Shown: positions 22,566 through 34,551, numbered from the stretch's first letter. The stretch: DNA of 64,000 nucleotides from Costus lasius (GCA_027563935.2 CM050454.1:52604596-52668595), one strand, 5' to 3'. The notes: generated by a model not told the origin, from the letters alone. A program made the numbers and translations.

Positions 22566-24792
22566 TGTTAGGGAATACCGGGTGTAATTTAAAATTTTTG
22601 CAGTCCCAGGACGCAACGGAAGAATCATTACGCCCGAAACATATTCCGGTCCCAAGGATCCATGTGAGAGAGAAGACACAAGGATGTGTTAGAGATGTAC
22701 CTCTTTTGCTTGTCTAGTTGTCGAAGCCATGTTGAAGACGATCAAGTGCTCGCCCTCTACAAGTATCCACGCGTCGACTCCTTGATCGTTGCTCCCTTCC
22801 ACGCTTGGTGCTAGCCTCGGGAAGAGAATCAAGCCTTAGGGTTCCTTCACTTCTCTTGCGCCACCTCCAAGGATCATGCGCCAAGTGCAAGGAAGATGCC
22901 GCCAACTCCTTATCCTCTTCACTCCAAGAGAAGAGGGAGAAAAAGAGTTTCGGCCCTTAGGAAGCGTAAGAGGAAGTTGCGCCACCAAGTCCTTCTCCAA
23001 GTCAAGCCAAGAGGAGAGGAAGGAGAAGACTTGCGGCCACTAATAGGAAGAAGGGTTGCGCCACCTTGATGTTGTCGCCCTTTGCCCTTGCTCTCGCCCC
23101 TCTATGTGTGTTCACGTCTCCAAGCATTCGAACCATTGAAAGGGGGCAGCTAGGGTCCCTTTTATAAGCCAAGAGGTGGTTTAGGGAGGGCCAAGATCAT
23201 GCCAAGTGGGCGGCTAGGATGAGAGGGGTTTGTGATAAGAAAAGTCTCCAAGACTTTGCCATAAACCTCATTCAAACTATCCTTATTTGCCTAATAGCCA
23301 TATCAGCCCAAGACATGCCTTAGAGGCATTCTTTCCATCCAAGGAGAAGGGCTAGGCGCAACAAGCAAGAGGTATTCGGCTAGGGTAAGGGTTTGGGTGC
23401 ATGTAGGGTTTATGAGATAAGAAAAATCTCCAAGACTTTACCATAAACATCTCCCTACTTCTCATATGTGCCCAAGCTCTTTCCAAAAGAGTCCTCAAGC
23501 CATATCAGCCCCAACCCTTACCATAGAGGCAAGGTTTCCATCCAAGGAACAAAGGGGAGGCGCCTAATGCTTCCTTATGAAGCAACATGCGCCCACTTCA
23601 TCCCATTATGCCCTTGGCGCCAATGGGGTGAAACTCTTCCCCATTATACCCTTATTTGCTTATACCACTTCTTGATAACTAGTTATTGCGCCTCATTGGA
23701 TAATGAGCTAGCCCAAACTCCATGGCATGGGTTGATTAAGCCTTTGGATCTAACCCAATGCAACCCTAATTCAAATGTGACCAATCTAGGTCAATTTCGG
23801 GTCAACCTGCCAAAAATGAAGTTTGGCTCCAATAACTTTCTTCCAACTCATCAGGCCCATTGGCGCTGATGAAATCTTCCAAATGGATCCAAGTTATCCA
23901 ATAACTTGATCTAGAGGCTTCTGATTAAAGCAACGTCAAGAGTCTATTACGTGTGACCCCGTAGGATCCATATGACGATGGCAATGATGTAAACATCACA
24001 AGTAGTGATGGGTATCTAGCAACACATCACTACTACCCATGTCATAGGACTTAAGTTATTATGGAAACAACTCCTAACAAGCAACGAGGATTCCCATTGC
24101 ATTATAGATCCCTTTGCCTAAACTGATATCCTGCCATTGGATTAGTCTCAAGTTTATCAATCCAATGCATTGGTCATGACTCAACAAGTGTGGCCACACA
24201 TTCCTGTCATGCACCAGTAAGGTGGGGTGCCCCAAAGTGGATATCATGCTTCCTCTGAAGGAAGGGGCAAATCCTACTATTGGTCATCCATGTCTCTACG
24301 TGACTTATGACATGCCCAATGATAGTCGTTTTGGTCTCCCAATTACGGAGAGATGTAAGACTATCAAAGCATACCCATCATCAAATCTAGACATGAATAC
24401 CTCAAGTCTAAGGATCAATGCAAACCTCTTGCATGTGAGATTGTCTTGTTGACTAGACAAGTCAATCCTCACAGTGGATCACTCCAGTGCATCCAATGCA
24501 CCTGTATGTCTGCGTTACTGTGCCCTGCACCTAACCAGCCCATACACTAGTCTCACATGTACCAAAGCTGTCCCATTGATCTGCTATGGTACCTTGTCTG
24601 GGGATTGCTTATGAGAATGGATCCAATCCAAACTCCTGGGACATTATATATGCAACTCAATACATCAACGCAGGTAGAGAAGTCTGCATAATAACGACCA
24701 TGCCTATATAAAGAGTAATAGTTCTATCAAAGTACATTCAAACAATGCCTGACCATGTCCATACATTGGTCTTCAGGGCATATACACCAACA
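22566..24792 (-). repeat. 5' LTR of element B
   Basis: 2227 bp, TGTTAGGG to ACCAACA. It is the uninterrupted partner of the split LTR. At 24352-24361 the site GTAAGACTATC shows the empty version of the place where A inserted in the other LTR, which confirms the nesting. Confidence 0.96.
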
Positions 24793-25053
24793 CCATCTGC
24801 TGTGGATCCCATTGAACTCTATTGTGACAACAATGGGGCAATTGCATAGGCAAGGGAACCACGGTCTCATCAGAGATCCAAACACATACTCAGGAGATTT
24901 TACCTAATCAGAAAAATCATTGACAAAGGTGATGTCAAGATTAGCAAAGTTGACACAGAGAACAATCTAGCAAACCCACTGACTAAGGCTTTAGCACAGC
25001 AAAAGCATGATGGTCATGCCAGGGATATGGGGTTGAGGTTCCTTAACCTCTAG
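24793..25053 (+). pseudogene. Element C RNase H, second block
   Basis: Continues the RNase H from 6457 after removal of B. It has YCDNNGAIA followed by a TAG where related copies have Gln, the basic SHQRSKHI block and the terminal NNLANPLTKALAQQKHD block. It ends at a TAG at 25051-25053. The same terminal motif closes the polyproteins of A and E. Confidence 0.93.
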
Positions 25054-25055
25054 GT

Positions 25056-25074
25056 CTAAGTGCAAGTGGGAGAT
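25056..25074 (+). promoter_or_regulatory. Polypurine tract of element C
   Basis: AAGTGCAAGTGGGAGAT precedes the TG of the 3' LTR, the same block as in A and E but on the plus strand. Confidence 0.85.
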
Positions 25075-27041
25075 TGTTAGTGTTTATGCCCTAAGACCTA
25101 GTTTTGGTCTGCTTTTGTACTACTTGACATTGATATTTCTTATATATCATTCTAGCATTGTCGTTATCATGTTTAGTTTACATCTGTGATTATGTTCTTA
25201 CATGATAATGTCCCTGGAAACAGATTGGATCTATGCTCAAACTCTTGTCCCCAGTCAATGTACCTTAGTGGATATGGGACAACTATGGTACTTGAGAGAC
25301 TGGTATATGGGCTGGTTAGGCACGAGGTGCTAACGCAGACATATGGGTATATCAATAGTGGATATACTAGACCGACCCACTGTGAGGCAATGACTTGGTG
25401 TCATGAGTTATCCTCACAAGTGACAGGAGATGCATTGATCATTTGACTTAAGGTCATTGACTCTTCTATATAGTTAGGAACATGCTTTGATACAACCTAA
25501 CACCTCACCGTAGTTGGGAGGTCATAATGGTTGTCATTGAGCATGCAATGACCCATATGAGAAGGTCAATGTACAGACGGAGGATTTGCCCCTTCCTGAG
25601 GGAAGTATGATATCCATATGGCCCCCCCATGGTTCTATGACTGAAAATGTGTGGCCACACCCAGGTGAGAATCTGATTAAGTCATGACCATGTGATTGGG
25701 TGAAAACAAGTGGTGACACACTTGTCCAATCAGATATTAGTTTGGCAAAGAGATTATAATGCATCTATACCTAGTTGCAATGATGGGGATGTTAATGTCG
25801 ATATCCATTCTAACAACTTGGGTAGCAGCGATGCACTACTAGGTGCCACTCACTGCTTGTGGTGACCTTAGGTCAGCACTGCCAACGTCAGAGGAACCTA
25901 CAGGGTCGCACACCTTGATACTCGAGTTCTCGTAATGATTGGAAAGCCTTATGATCGAGTTATTGGATAGCTCGGATCTTTTTGGGAGATTTCATCAGCG
26001 CCTATGGGCCTGGTGAGATGGAAGAGAGCTATTGGAGCCAAACTTTATTTTTGGCAGGTTGACCCAAAATTGACCATGGTTGGTCACATGTGACTTTGGG
26101 TTGTATTAGATTGGATCCAATGGCTTAATCAACTTTTGTAATGAAGTTTGGGCTAGCTCATTACCCAATGAGGCCCAATAGCAACTTATCATGAAGGGAT
26201 AAGGGCCCATAAGGGTATAATGGGGAGAAGTAAACCTCATTAAACGCCTATGGGCATAATGGGGATGCCTTGGCACCTAATGCTTCATTATGAAGTAAAA
26301 GGCGCCTAGCCCTTTGTTCCTTGGATGGAAAGCATGCCTCTGTGGTAATGCTTGGGGCATATGTGGCAAAATAGACTTATTTAGAAAGTCTTAAGTGATT
26401 AGAAGGTGTTTATGGAATAGGCTTGGAGTCTTGCCATAACCCTAACTCTAATTGCTCCCATGCCCTAATCCTAGCTGCATCCTTCATGGTATTTGCACCC
26501 ACACCCTTTATGTTGCCGCCCCTCTCTTGCATCTATATATTACATGTAATATGAGAGAGCAAGAATAATGCAATCAAATTGGCGTGAGCAAGAGGCAAGG
26601 GCGAGAGCAACAAGAGTGGCGCATCCTTCTTTCATCCTCTAGCCACAAGCATCTATTCCTCTTCTCCTCTTGGCACAAGTGTGACTAGAGCTTGGCGGCA
26701 TCTCCTTCTTCCTCCTTCCTCTTGGCGCTTCTTTCTTGAAGGTGGCGCAAGTGGTGTAGGAGACTCCTAAGGCTTGGATCTTCTTCCCGAGGCTAGCACC
26801 GGGTGTGAAGAAGAGAGCTTGAGGCATCCATGTGTGTGAGACTACAGAGGGCGCACACTTGGGCGCCTACCTTGACATCGGCCTCATCTTGCTCATAGGT
26901 ACTTTCTATCTCATCATGTCAACCCCCTCGCAAGATAATCTTCACTGGATTTTTGGGACTGGCTTGTTTCAGGGATATTCTTCTGTTGTTCAATTGTAAT
27001 GTTTAATGAAAAATTTATAAATATCCCCGGATTTTCCAACA
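25075..27041 (+). repeat. 3' LTR of element C
   Basis: About 1967 bp, opening TGTTAGTGTTTATGCCC and closing TTTTCCAACA. The opening is homologous to the minus-strand opening of B's LTR. A possible TATA box, CTATATATTA, lies near 26531. The first 5 bases beyond the LTR are CTTGC, but no 5' partner exists in the window to test the duplication. Confidence 0.85.
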
Positions 27042-27180
27042 CTTGCCTGTGCCTCATAGTGTCGCTTCAACTACATAATTTCCTCAAACAACTTACTCCA
27101 AAAAAGTATCCTGAATATCTCAAACCTTTTGGTTCTTGCCTGTGCCTTGTAGAGTTGCTTCAACTACATAATTATATCAT
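27042..27180. repeat. Direct repeat of about 40 bp, two copies 95 bp apart
   Basis: The phrase 'cttgcctgtgcct' and, after a variable stretch, 'gcttcaactacataatt' occurs at 27042 and again at 27137. The function is unknown, and no coding frame spans it. Confidence 0.6.
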
Positions 27181-27189
27181 ACATGTTTA

Positions 27190-27464
27190 ACTCTTCATGC
27201 TACCTTTGCGCTTTGGTGACATACTTGCCAACATGGTACACAAAAATATCCAAGGCATCATCTTGATGCTTTGAGGACTATCCACTCTATCAACTCTAGG
27301 TGCTAACACTAAAGGAGGTGGAGGAAGAGGTTTTTCAAGGACATATAGTTGTCTTTTTTTAGGACTATCCTTAAGTTTCTATATCAATTCATAAAATTGG
27401 TTCCAACCAATTTGTCCATTTCAAGGACTAATCACAATGTCAAATTGTTTGTGCTAGTTGTCAT
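27190..27464 (-). pseudogene. Copia gag N-terminal fragment (element F)
   Basis: On the minus strand from an ATG at 27464, conceptual translation gives a start, an early TGA, then DKLVGTNFMN, a stop in place of Trp, YRNLRIVLKK and a VLEKPLPPP block. This is the gag N-terminus pattern seen in A and E (KFAGPNFSDW then HLKIVLKAERKLYVLE), from another family. No other part of this element was found, so it is an isolated fragment. Confidence 0.7.
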
Positions 27465-27507
27465 GATTCTGCTACAACAAAAATACAAAGTATGAAATCC
27501 TCATGGC

Positions 27508-27835
27508 GAGCAGGGGACATGGAGGTTGGGAGCAGGCAAGCAGTGATCGAGCAGGGCGAGTGGTGGTGATAGAGAGTAGGGCAAGCGGTGATGACATTGA
27601 GCAAGTGAAGATGCAAAGTAGGCCAGTGGCAGGGATGTTGAGACGAGGAGCAAGGATGCCGAGGCAAGCAGGGGACACATAGGTTGGGAACAAGTGAACA
27701 GGGACAAAGCAGGGCGAGTAGTGGCTATGAGGAGCAAACGAGTGGGGACCAGGCAGGTGTGTGGTAGGGACGTCGAGGCGAGGAGCAAGGATGTTAGGCC
27801 GAGCAGGGGGGACACTGGGGCGAGAGGCAAGCAAT
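27508..27835. repeat. GC/AG-rich degenerate minisatellite, about 155-bp unit
   Basis: Two long degenerate units each run from 'caggggaca' and 'aggttggga' through 'gcagggcgagt' to 'gaggagcaaggatg', at about 27508-27665 and 27666-27825. Smaller 'gagcaggg' and 'gaggcaag' words recur inside. The open minus-strand frames across it follow from low stop density. The CT-rich block at 27842-28010 follows it, an arrangement like that in P1 and P2. Confidence 0.6.
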
Positions 27836-27841
27836 GGGGCA

Positions 27842-28298
27842 CTTGAGCTTCTTTTCCCTTTTTTCTTTTTAGCTTTCTACCCAAAACAAGGAAAAAGCTA
27901 AACAAGGGAAATGGAGCCATATTTTCCCTCTCTCCTCTTTCTTTTCCTCCAAAGAAATAAAAAGAACCTCTTCCCTCCTTTTCCTCCAAGGAAAGAGGCA
28001 GTAGATCTTTTATTTTACTACTCAAAGTTGAAAATTATTGTGATAGACATTCCATCGTTGCATTGAAAATTACATAACCTTGATTATATATTTAGGTAGA
28101 AAACCGATAAGCAACCGTATATACGGTCATATTTTTACATTAGGACAGAGACACAGATGTCTCTAGTATCATTTAATTATTTTATCATGATTCAACTTTT
28201 TACCCTAATAGTCTCTATGAAGTGCACCAATATTACCAAAAAGTTTGACCCAATTAAGAATCCGTCCAACATAGTAATGTACCACCTACATATAAAGC
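27842..28298. other. Pyrimidine/purine-rich block and AT-rich spacer, no gene
   Basis: The first 170 bp are almost pure CT or GA tracts such as 'ccctctctcctctttcttttcctcc'-type text. The rest is AT-rich. No coding frame with a recognisable domain was seen. Confidence 0.5.
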
Positions 28299-28675
28299 TC
28301 ATTTGGCATAGCTTTCCGCTCCGCTTTTCAGGCTTATTGCTTTTTGACCACTATCTCTTTTAGGCCCTGTTTCCTTGTACAAAATCTATAGGGAAAAAAA
28401 ATAGAATGAATCTAGTCCTGTTTGCTATTAGATTCATTCTATTTTCCTTTCTTTTTCTTTATGGATTCCGTCCAAGAAAACAGGCCCTTAATGTATTTAG
28501 CTTTTCTGGTAAGTTGTGAAAACTTAGTTTTTTCTGCAACTACAACCTTCAACTATTTGTCTTTCAGACAGCTCCACCATTCTTTAATTTTCCTTGTAAG
28601 TTGGGAAAACTCAGTTTTTCTCTCAACTGTAATAGTTCGTCTTTCGGACAGCTCCACCAAACGAAACAATAATTA
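28299..28675. mobile_element. Possible hAT-like MITE remnant containing a PIF MITE
   Basis: The left end 'ctcatttggcatagct' and the reverse complement of the right end 'agctccaccaaacga' share a TCRTTTGG...AGCT pattern typical of short hAT-type ends. Inside, a direct repeat of about 80 bp ends twice in 'gacagctccacca' (near 28575 and 28660). No target duplication was confirmed, so boundaries are tentative. Confidence 0.35.
28363..28487. mobile_element. PIF/Harbinger-type (Tourist-like) MITE, 125 bp
   Basis: Terminal inverted repeats GGCCCTGTTTCCTTG and (reverse complement of the right end) GGGCCTGTTTTCTTG are flanked by TTA on both sides (28360-28362 and 28488-28490), the superfamily's target duplication. 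The internal text is itself largely self-complementary around 'tagaatgaatcta'. No coding capacity. Confidence 0.8.
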
Positions 28676-29234
28676 TCTTAGGTTAAGTTGGCCAATTGGT
28701 AATGAAAGTATAAATAAGGAGGGAAATAACTCTTTTTTTAATTTTCACTACATCTCATACCAATGGAGGTTAACCTCAAAACATCTCATACTAGTGTCAA
28801 GCATCATGCTCCATCCAAAATCTTATTAAATAGTACCTACCTAGTCTAAGAACACCTAGCATCAAGAGATCCATCAAAACGAAGGGCTTCTATTTTAATG
28901 AGCAATGGATATTGACTTCTTGTGCATCCTAAAGTTGTGTTGTAGGGATTAGATGTGTTCATCTCCCAATCATATTCATATTTAGGTAGGGTCCCTATAT
29001 GTTCAAACCTCCTAAGGTCTCTGGGATGAAAATTCACTAAAAATATTATTGATAATTCTAAAACAGATGGAAATTACAGAGTTATGAGGTATTTATAGTG
29101 CTAGAAGGCTAGCAACTGAGGAAGGTGGCAAAGAAGGCTTCCGAAGTTGATGAAGCGGCTGGGAAGACTTGGTTAAGTGGGCAGATTTGGTATGATTAAA
29201 ATTTTTTTATTAGTTAATTTTATAATTTGTAAAG
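28676..29234. other. AT-rich spacer, no gene recognised
   Basis: Contains only short open frames without domains. It ends at the GACTT target site of element H. Confidence 0.5.
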
Positions 29235-29239
29235 GACTT

Positions 29240-29441
29240 TGATACAGATGGGCCAGCCCAATGGAGGGTCTACACCTGGCGCGCAGGAAAGGAAAGGGCC
29301 CAGGCCCATGAGTGAAAGAGAGGGTTTGTAAGAGATTAGGGGGAGGAGAGAGGAGGATCTTATCTTATCATTTTGCTTGTTAGCTAAACCCTAAACTCTC
29401 ATCGTTGTAGCAATTTGAGGGACGATCGAGAGATCGTATCA
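29240..29441 (+). repeat. 5' LTR of element H
   Basis: 202 bp, short for this superfamily. Differences from the right LTR include a/g near 29281, two changes near 29296 and single changes near 29313 and 29411. A possible PBS begins with 'tggtccgacc' just after 29442; the tRNA is not identified. Confidence 0.95.
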
Positions 29442-29570
29442 GTGGTCCGACCTGCCAGATTCCACTGGGGCGACGATGGAGTTCTACTTTGAGTGAAGTG
29501 GTGCCTTGTCGGGCGCAAGAGAGGAGCGGACACAACGGATCGGCGAAGCTTGTTGCCGCCGGATTCCACC

Positions 29571-30823
29571 ATGGTGACGACGCGATCTGACTCTCGTTTT
29601 GAGTCGATTGAGAAGACACTGCAAGACCTGGTAGCGAGCGAGGAGTGCCGGCATAAGGTCGAGGTAGCCAACGAGGAACGCCGCCACTTGACTGATGCCG
29701 CCAACGAGGAACGCTTGCGGGAGGTTGACGACGAAAGGAAATCGATGAGGGGGGATCTGCTAGAGCTTAAGCACCTCATGAAGGTAATCTTGAAGGGGAA
29801 GGCGAGCGGCGGAGCCGCTGAAACCTCATCGGGTTCCCGTTGAGCGGAGCGTGGTGTCAAGCAGGCGGAAGTGATGGCGGAGGTAGATGATTGGCACGAC
29901 GACGACGCCCTTCTGCCAGGTGAGAGGGCATGGCCACCGCACCAAGGAATGCAAGCGACAGCAGGACAGTGACGGCGGCGAACCCTTTGGGTCCTCCAAC
30001 AACAAATGCGTTCGCCAGGGCAGGCGCGAACGTTTCCCCGAGGATGGGAGACAAGGAATGGATATGGATCTAGAGCCGCAAGGGGAGTGGGGAGGCAATG
30101 GAATGGGTGGACAGCGCGCATGGTGCTGGCGCGTGGAGCTACCGGTGTTTGATGGCTCTGATCCCTTGGGATGGATCACGCGTGCGGAGCAGTACTTCCA
30201 CATTCAAGGCACACCCAACGATCAGCGAGTTCCTTTGGCCTTCGTCAGTATGGAGGGCGCTGCGGTACACTGGTTCAGCTGGCTGAGAAGGTTGGAGATT
30301 GAAATTTCGTGGGAAATGCTGAAGGAGGAGATGGTGGCACAGTTTAGTGATTGCGATGCGACTAACCCGTTCGAGTTATTGGTTTCCTTGGCGCAAGGCA
30401 ACAAAACGGTTGGGGAATACATTGAGACCTTCGAGGGGTTGGTGGTGCGGCTACCCCGACTGCCCGCCTCTCAATACTTGGGGTACTTCCTTAGCGGGTT
30501 GCACGAGGACATTCGGCGTTGGATACGAACTTTTGATCCCTCCACAGTTCGGAGGGCTATCTTCTTAGCGCGGAATTTTGAGGAGGTGCTCAGTGGCAAG
30601 AGTTCGCCGCCTCAACCGAGCAGGAGTTATGGAGGGGGACGCACAGGGTTTTCATATGTGTCAAATACAACATCTTCCCCCAAGTCGGCCTGGAGGAGGG
30701 GGGAACCGGCACATGCCCTTCCGGTCTGAGATTGTATCAAACAAAGGCAACGGAGGCCGGAACGCCAGACCAGCAGCTAGTATTGCCGGCTCCCACCGTG
30801 CGCAACCGAGGGAGGAGGGGTGA
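29571..30823 (+). pseudogene. Element H gag, frameshifted
   Basis: It starts at the ATG at 29571 (MVTTRSDSRFESIEKTLQDL, a coiled-coil-like N-terminus rich in Glu and Arg) and stops at 29843. It resumes in another frame at 29887-30729, which holds the gypsy gag core with LPVFDGSDPLGWITRAEQYF and the VGEYIETFEGLV block. A second frameshift near 30650 moves the end into the pol frame. A CFRC...HRC zinc knuckle follows near 30920-30960, after stops at 30824 and about 30903. Confidence 0.9.
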
Positions 30824-31081
30824 AAGTTGTCTAGTGGAGCTAGTGCAGATAACAGGACTCAGAATAGCCGTTCTCTATCATATCAGGACTTCAAGACAAA
30901 ATAGGAAAAGGGATTATGTTTCCGTTGTGATCAGTCGTACTATCCCATGCATCGCTGTGCTAACAAGAACTTGCAGCTTATGGTCATGGCGGAGGAGGAG
31001 GGTGATCCAGAGTTGGAAGGACACCAGTTAGAAGAGCCGGAAAATGTGAACTCGGAGGCATCCTTGAATTTCATAGGGTAG

Positions 31082-34000
31082 GTCTCTTTGAATTCCATTG
31101 GGGGAATATCAAGACCATGCACCCTCAAGTTGGTGGGACAGTTGAACGATAAAGACATAGTGGTAATGGTGGACAGTGGTGCAACTCACAATTTTATCTC
31201 GACTCGATTAGTGGAGGAAATGCGCCTTAAGGTGGAACCAACCCCACGCTTTGGTGTTCATTTGGGGGACGGCGGTAAGGTTACTACTCAGGGCAAATGC
31301 ACTAGACTACAAGTCACACTTGGGCCCTTGGAGGAGACACTGGACACGTACTTGTTTGGGCTAGGTGGGGTGGATCTCATCCTGGGAGTAGCATGGCTCC
31401 AAACATTGGGGGAGGTTAAGGCGGACTGGGGTCGCTTATACCTCAAACTGCATCACGACGGGAGGGAGGTGTTGCTACAGGGTAGCCCGGCCTTGGTAAG
31501 AGCTCAATCGTCTCTTCGAGTTCTGACACGGCTAACCGATGTGGAGTGTTGGGTTTTAATGTTGGCGGTTGAAGAGGGAGATCAGCGAATGATAGATGAC
31601 TCTTTGTTGAACCGGAAAGCAGAGCAACTAGCACAGGTGGTAAGGAGGTTTGACAAAGTCTTTGCAGAGTCGGGATCCTTTCCACCCTCACGAGCCGCTG
31701 ATCATGCGATAGTTCTCAAGCTGGAGGAAGGACCAATTAGGGTGCGTCCCTACCGTTATGCTCATAGCCAGAAGGATGAGATGACTAAACTAGTGGGAGA
31801 AATGCGAATTATCCAACCTAGTTCCAGCCCTTACTCCAGTTTGGTCATCTTGGTGCGAAAAAAAGATGGGAGTTGGCATTTTTGTGTGGACTATCGTGCG
31901 CTAAACGAAATTACTATTCCAGATAAGTACCCAATCCCTGTAATTGAGGAGTTGTTGGATGAGTTACAAGGAGCACAATATTTTTCCAAAATTGATTTGC
32001 GCTCAGGGTACCACCAAATTCATGCCAGGGAAGAGTATGTGCCGAAGACAGCTTTCAAGACTCATGACGGCCACTACAAATTCCTTGTGATGCCTTTCGG
32101 CCTGAAGAATGCACCTGCGACTTTCCAGACCGCCATGAATGACACCTTCAGGCCGTATCTGCGACAATGGGTGTTAGTTTTTTTGATGATATTTTGATCT
32201 ACAGTGCCACATGGGAGGAGCACTTGGACCACCTCGCACAGGCCTTGACAATCCTACACAACCAGCAGTGGGTGGCCAATAAAAAGAAATGTCAATTCGG
32301 CCGACAACAAGTGGAGTATTTGGGGCATATCATACAACCAGGCACCATGGCGATGGACCCCGCTAAGATAGACGCCATGATGAAGTGGCCAATTCCGCGT
32401 AATGTCAAGGAAGTGCGGGGCTTCCTGGGGTTAACTGGTTATTACCGACGATTTGTGCCGAATTATGGGAAGATAGCTCGACCATTGACTGATTTGTTAA
32501 AAAAGGATGCTTTTCATTGGAACGACGAGGTACATCAAGCTTTTGATAGGCTGAAAGCCGTGATGACTTCTGCGCCAGTCCTAGCATTACCAGACTTCCA
32601 GCGCATGTTCACGATTGAGTGCAATGCATCAGGCCGAGGGGTGGGCACGGTATTAATGCAAGAGGGCCGTCTTGTGGCATATTTTAGCAAAGCCCTCTCT
32701 ACTCGAAGTTTGGCGAAATCCACTTATGAGAAAGAGCTCATGGCTCTTGTCTTGGCAGTATAACATTGGAGGCCTTATTTGTTGGGTCATCACTTCCAGG
32801 TGTTAACCGATCAAAAAGCCTTGAGACACTTGTTGCAGCAGCGGATCACCACTCCTGATCAACTATAATGGTTGGTTAAGTTATTGGGTTATGATTATGA
32901 GATTATCTACAAGGCGGGCAACACCAATCAAGCAGCCGACGCATTGTCACGAGTTCCACGTGATGCGGCACTATCAGCCATTTCCCTGCCAATATGGGAG
33001 GATTTACCACAGGTGTTGAAGGAGGTACAAGAGGATCCAGCTCTACAACGAATAATTCAAGACTTAACCATTAATGCCAATTCTCACCCGCACTATCGGT
33101 TGGACAGGGGGCGGTTATTGTATCAAGGCCGTCTGGTGATCCTGGCCAACTCTCCGTGGGTCTCGAAGATTCTTCAAGAGTTTCATAGCACGACTACAGG
33201 GGGACATTAAGGGGCCTACATAACCTATAGGCGTCTGGCGGATAACGTTTATTGGCGCGGTATAAGGAAGGCAGTTGACTTGTTTGTGGCGCATTGTGAC
33301 ATTTGTCAGAGGCATAAGTACTAGGCTACTTCACCTGTAGGTCTCCTCCAGTCCCTACCAATACCAGAGGCAGTGTGGGAAGATATAGCGATGGATTTTA
33401 TCACGGGGCTGGCCAAATCTAAGGGAAAAGACGCGATCTTGGTGGTGGTGGATCGTCTATCTAAATATGCACATTTTATCCTCATTCGCCATCCTTATGT
33501 GGCTAGCAAGGTGGCTGAAATCTTTATGCAGGAGATAGTGCGATTACATGGAATCCCATGTACCATTGTTAGTGACCTGGACCCGATCTTTATTAGTCAT
33601 TTCTGGCAGGAACTTTTCAAGTTCATGGGCACAACTCTGACGATGAGCTCAGCGTACCACCCAGAGACGGATGGGCAATCGGAGGTGTTGAACCGGTGCC
33701 TCAAGACATACCTACGTTGTTTCGCCTCAGACCAACCACGCACATGGACGAGATGGCTTCCTTGGGCTGAGTATTGGTACAACACGAGCTTCCATTCAGC
33801 CACAGGCAAGACACCCTTCGAGACGGTTTACGGGCAGACCCCCCCCCCCCCCCCCCCCCCCACCCTCCTGCGGTTCACCCCGGGGGAGTCCCTGGTTGAG
33901 GCGGTGACACAAGAGTTGATAGATAGAGATGAAGTCATTCGGCAATTGAAGTACAACCTCGAGCGAGCCCAGCAGCGAATGAGTAGGTATGCTAATGCTA

Positions 34001-34551
34001 GACGTCGTGATGTCTCTTTTCAGGAGGGGGATTTGGTGTTCATCAAGCTGCGCCCCTATCACCAGCACTCCATCGCCAGACGAATCAACGCTAAGCTGGC
34101 GGCGGGTTACTATGGGCCCTTCAAGATCTTGCGCCGTGTAGGAGAAGTGGCGTACCGGCTTGCCCTTCCACCGGAGTCGCGAGTCCATCCCGTTTTCCAT
34201 GCATCACAGTTGAAGAAGGCGGTAGGAGACTATGTTACATCCGGTCCACTTCCCCAAGAGTTGGAGTTGGAAGCCACGCCAAACCCGGCGCCAGAAACCA
34301 TCTTAGTGCACCGATGCATCAATCGGGATCGCATCCTCATATCCCAATGGTTAGTACAATGGCATGGCAAACCACCCGAAGAGGCCACGTGGGAAGACGA
34401 GACACTTATTTGGGCGCAATTTTCGGCGTTTGCTGCTAGTCTTGGGGACAAGACTACTTCAGGAGGGGGACAAATTGATACAGATGGGCCAGCCCAGTGG
34501 AGGGTCTACACTAGGCGCGCAGGAAAGGAAAGGGCCCAGGCCCATGAATGA
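31082..34551 (+). pseudogene. Element H pol: protease, RT, RNase H, integrase, chromodomain
   Basis: The protease active site VDSGATHNFI lies near 31170. The reverse transcriptase runs from about 31690, with VDYRALN, the KIDLRSGYHQI block and FDDILIYS. A frameshift in a T-run near 32178 separates 31082-32197 from the following frame. RNase H lies near 32600-32960, with stops at 32761-32763 and about 32866. The integrase zinc region near 33200-33320 has stops at about 33208 and 33322. The catalytic core is open from 33373 (MDFITGLAKS, then HPETDGQSEV). The tail has a chromodomain-like block, LVQWHGKPPEEATWEDE, near 34346-34400. Integrase chromodomains in this superfamily are known to guide insertion to particular chromatin. 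Confidence 0.93.
33839..33861 (+). repeat. 23-base cytosine homopolymer inside integrase
   Basis: Uninterrupted run of C within the integrase coding region, read as a poly-proline stretch after YGQTP. It keeps the downstream frame open as written. Homopolymers of this length are prone to slippage in cells and to errors in sequencing. Confidence 0.95.

Larger units (their letters stand above)
6458..24792 (-). mobile_element. Ty1/copia element B, middle layer of the nest
   Basis: Complete in structure but decayed inside. The target duplication CCATC flanks it (6453-6457, 24793-24797). The LTRs are 6458-8251 plus 17374-17808 (2229 bp, split by element A) and 22566-24792 (2227 bp). Coding sense is minus, so 22566-24792 is the 5' LTR. 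The left terminus has mutated from TG to TA at 6458-6459. The internal part, 17809-22565, holds only fragments of gag and pol. Confidence 0.95.
5797..27041 (+). mobile_element. Ty1/copia element C, 5' truncated, outer layer of the nest
   Basis: Two blocks belong to this element: 5797-6457 and 24793-27041. The first opens in the middle of the reverse transcriptase, so gag, protease, integrase and the 5' LTR are absent. The second holds the end of RNase H, a polypurine tract and the 3' LTR. Between them element B is inserted with the 5-bp target duplication CCATC at 6453-6457 and 24793-24797. The many stops make it the oldest layer of the nest. Confidence 0.9.

Noticed and set aside
27501..28025. 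174-codon minus-strand frame rich in Pro, Leu and Ser
   Set aside because: Translation of a degenerate minisatellite and CT-rich block. Neighbouring frames are equally open, so there is no coding signal.
29399..30121. 240-codon minus-strand frame opposite the gag of element H
   Set aside because: Antisense shadow of a GC-rich gag region. The plus strand has clear gag motifs.
33796..34200. 134-codon minus-strand frame with poly-Gly
   Set aside because: Antisense of integrase across the C homopolymer.
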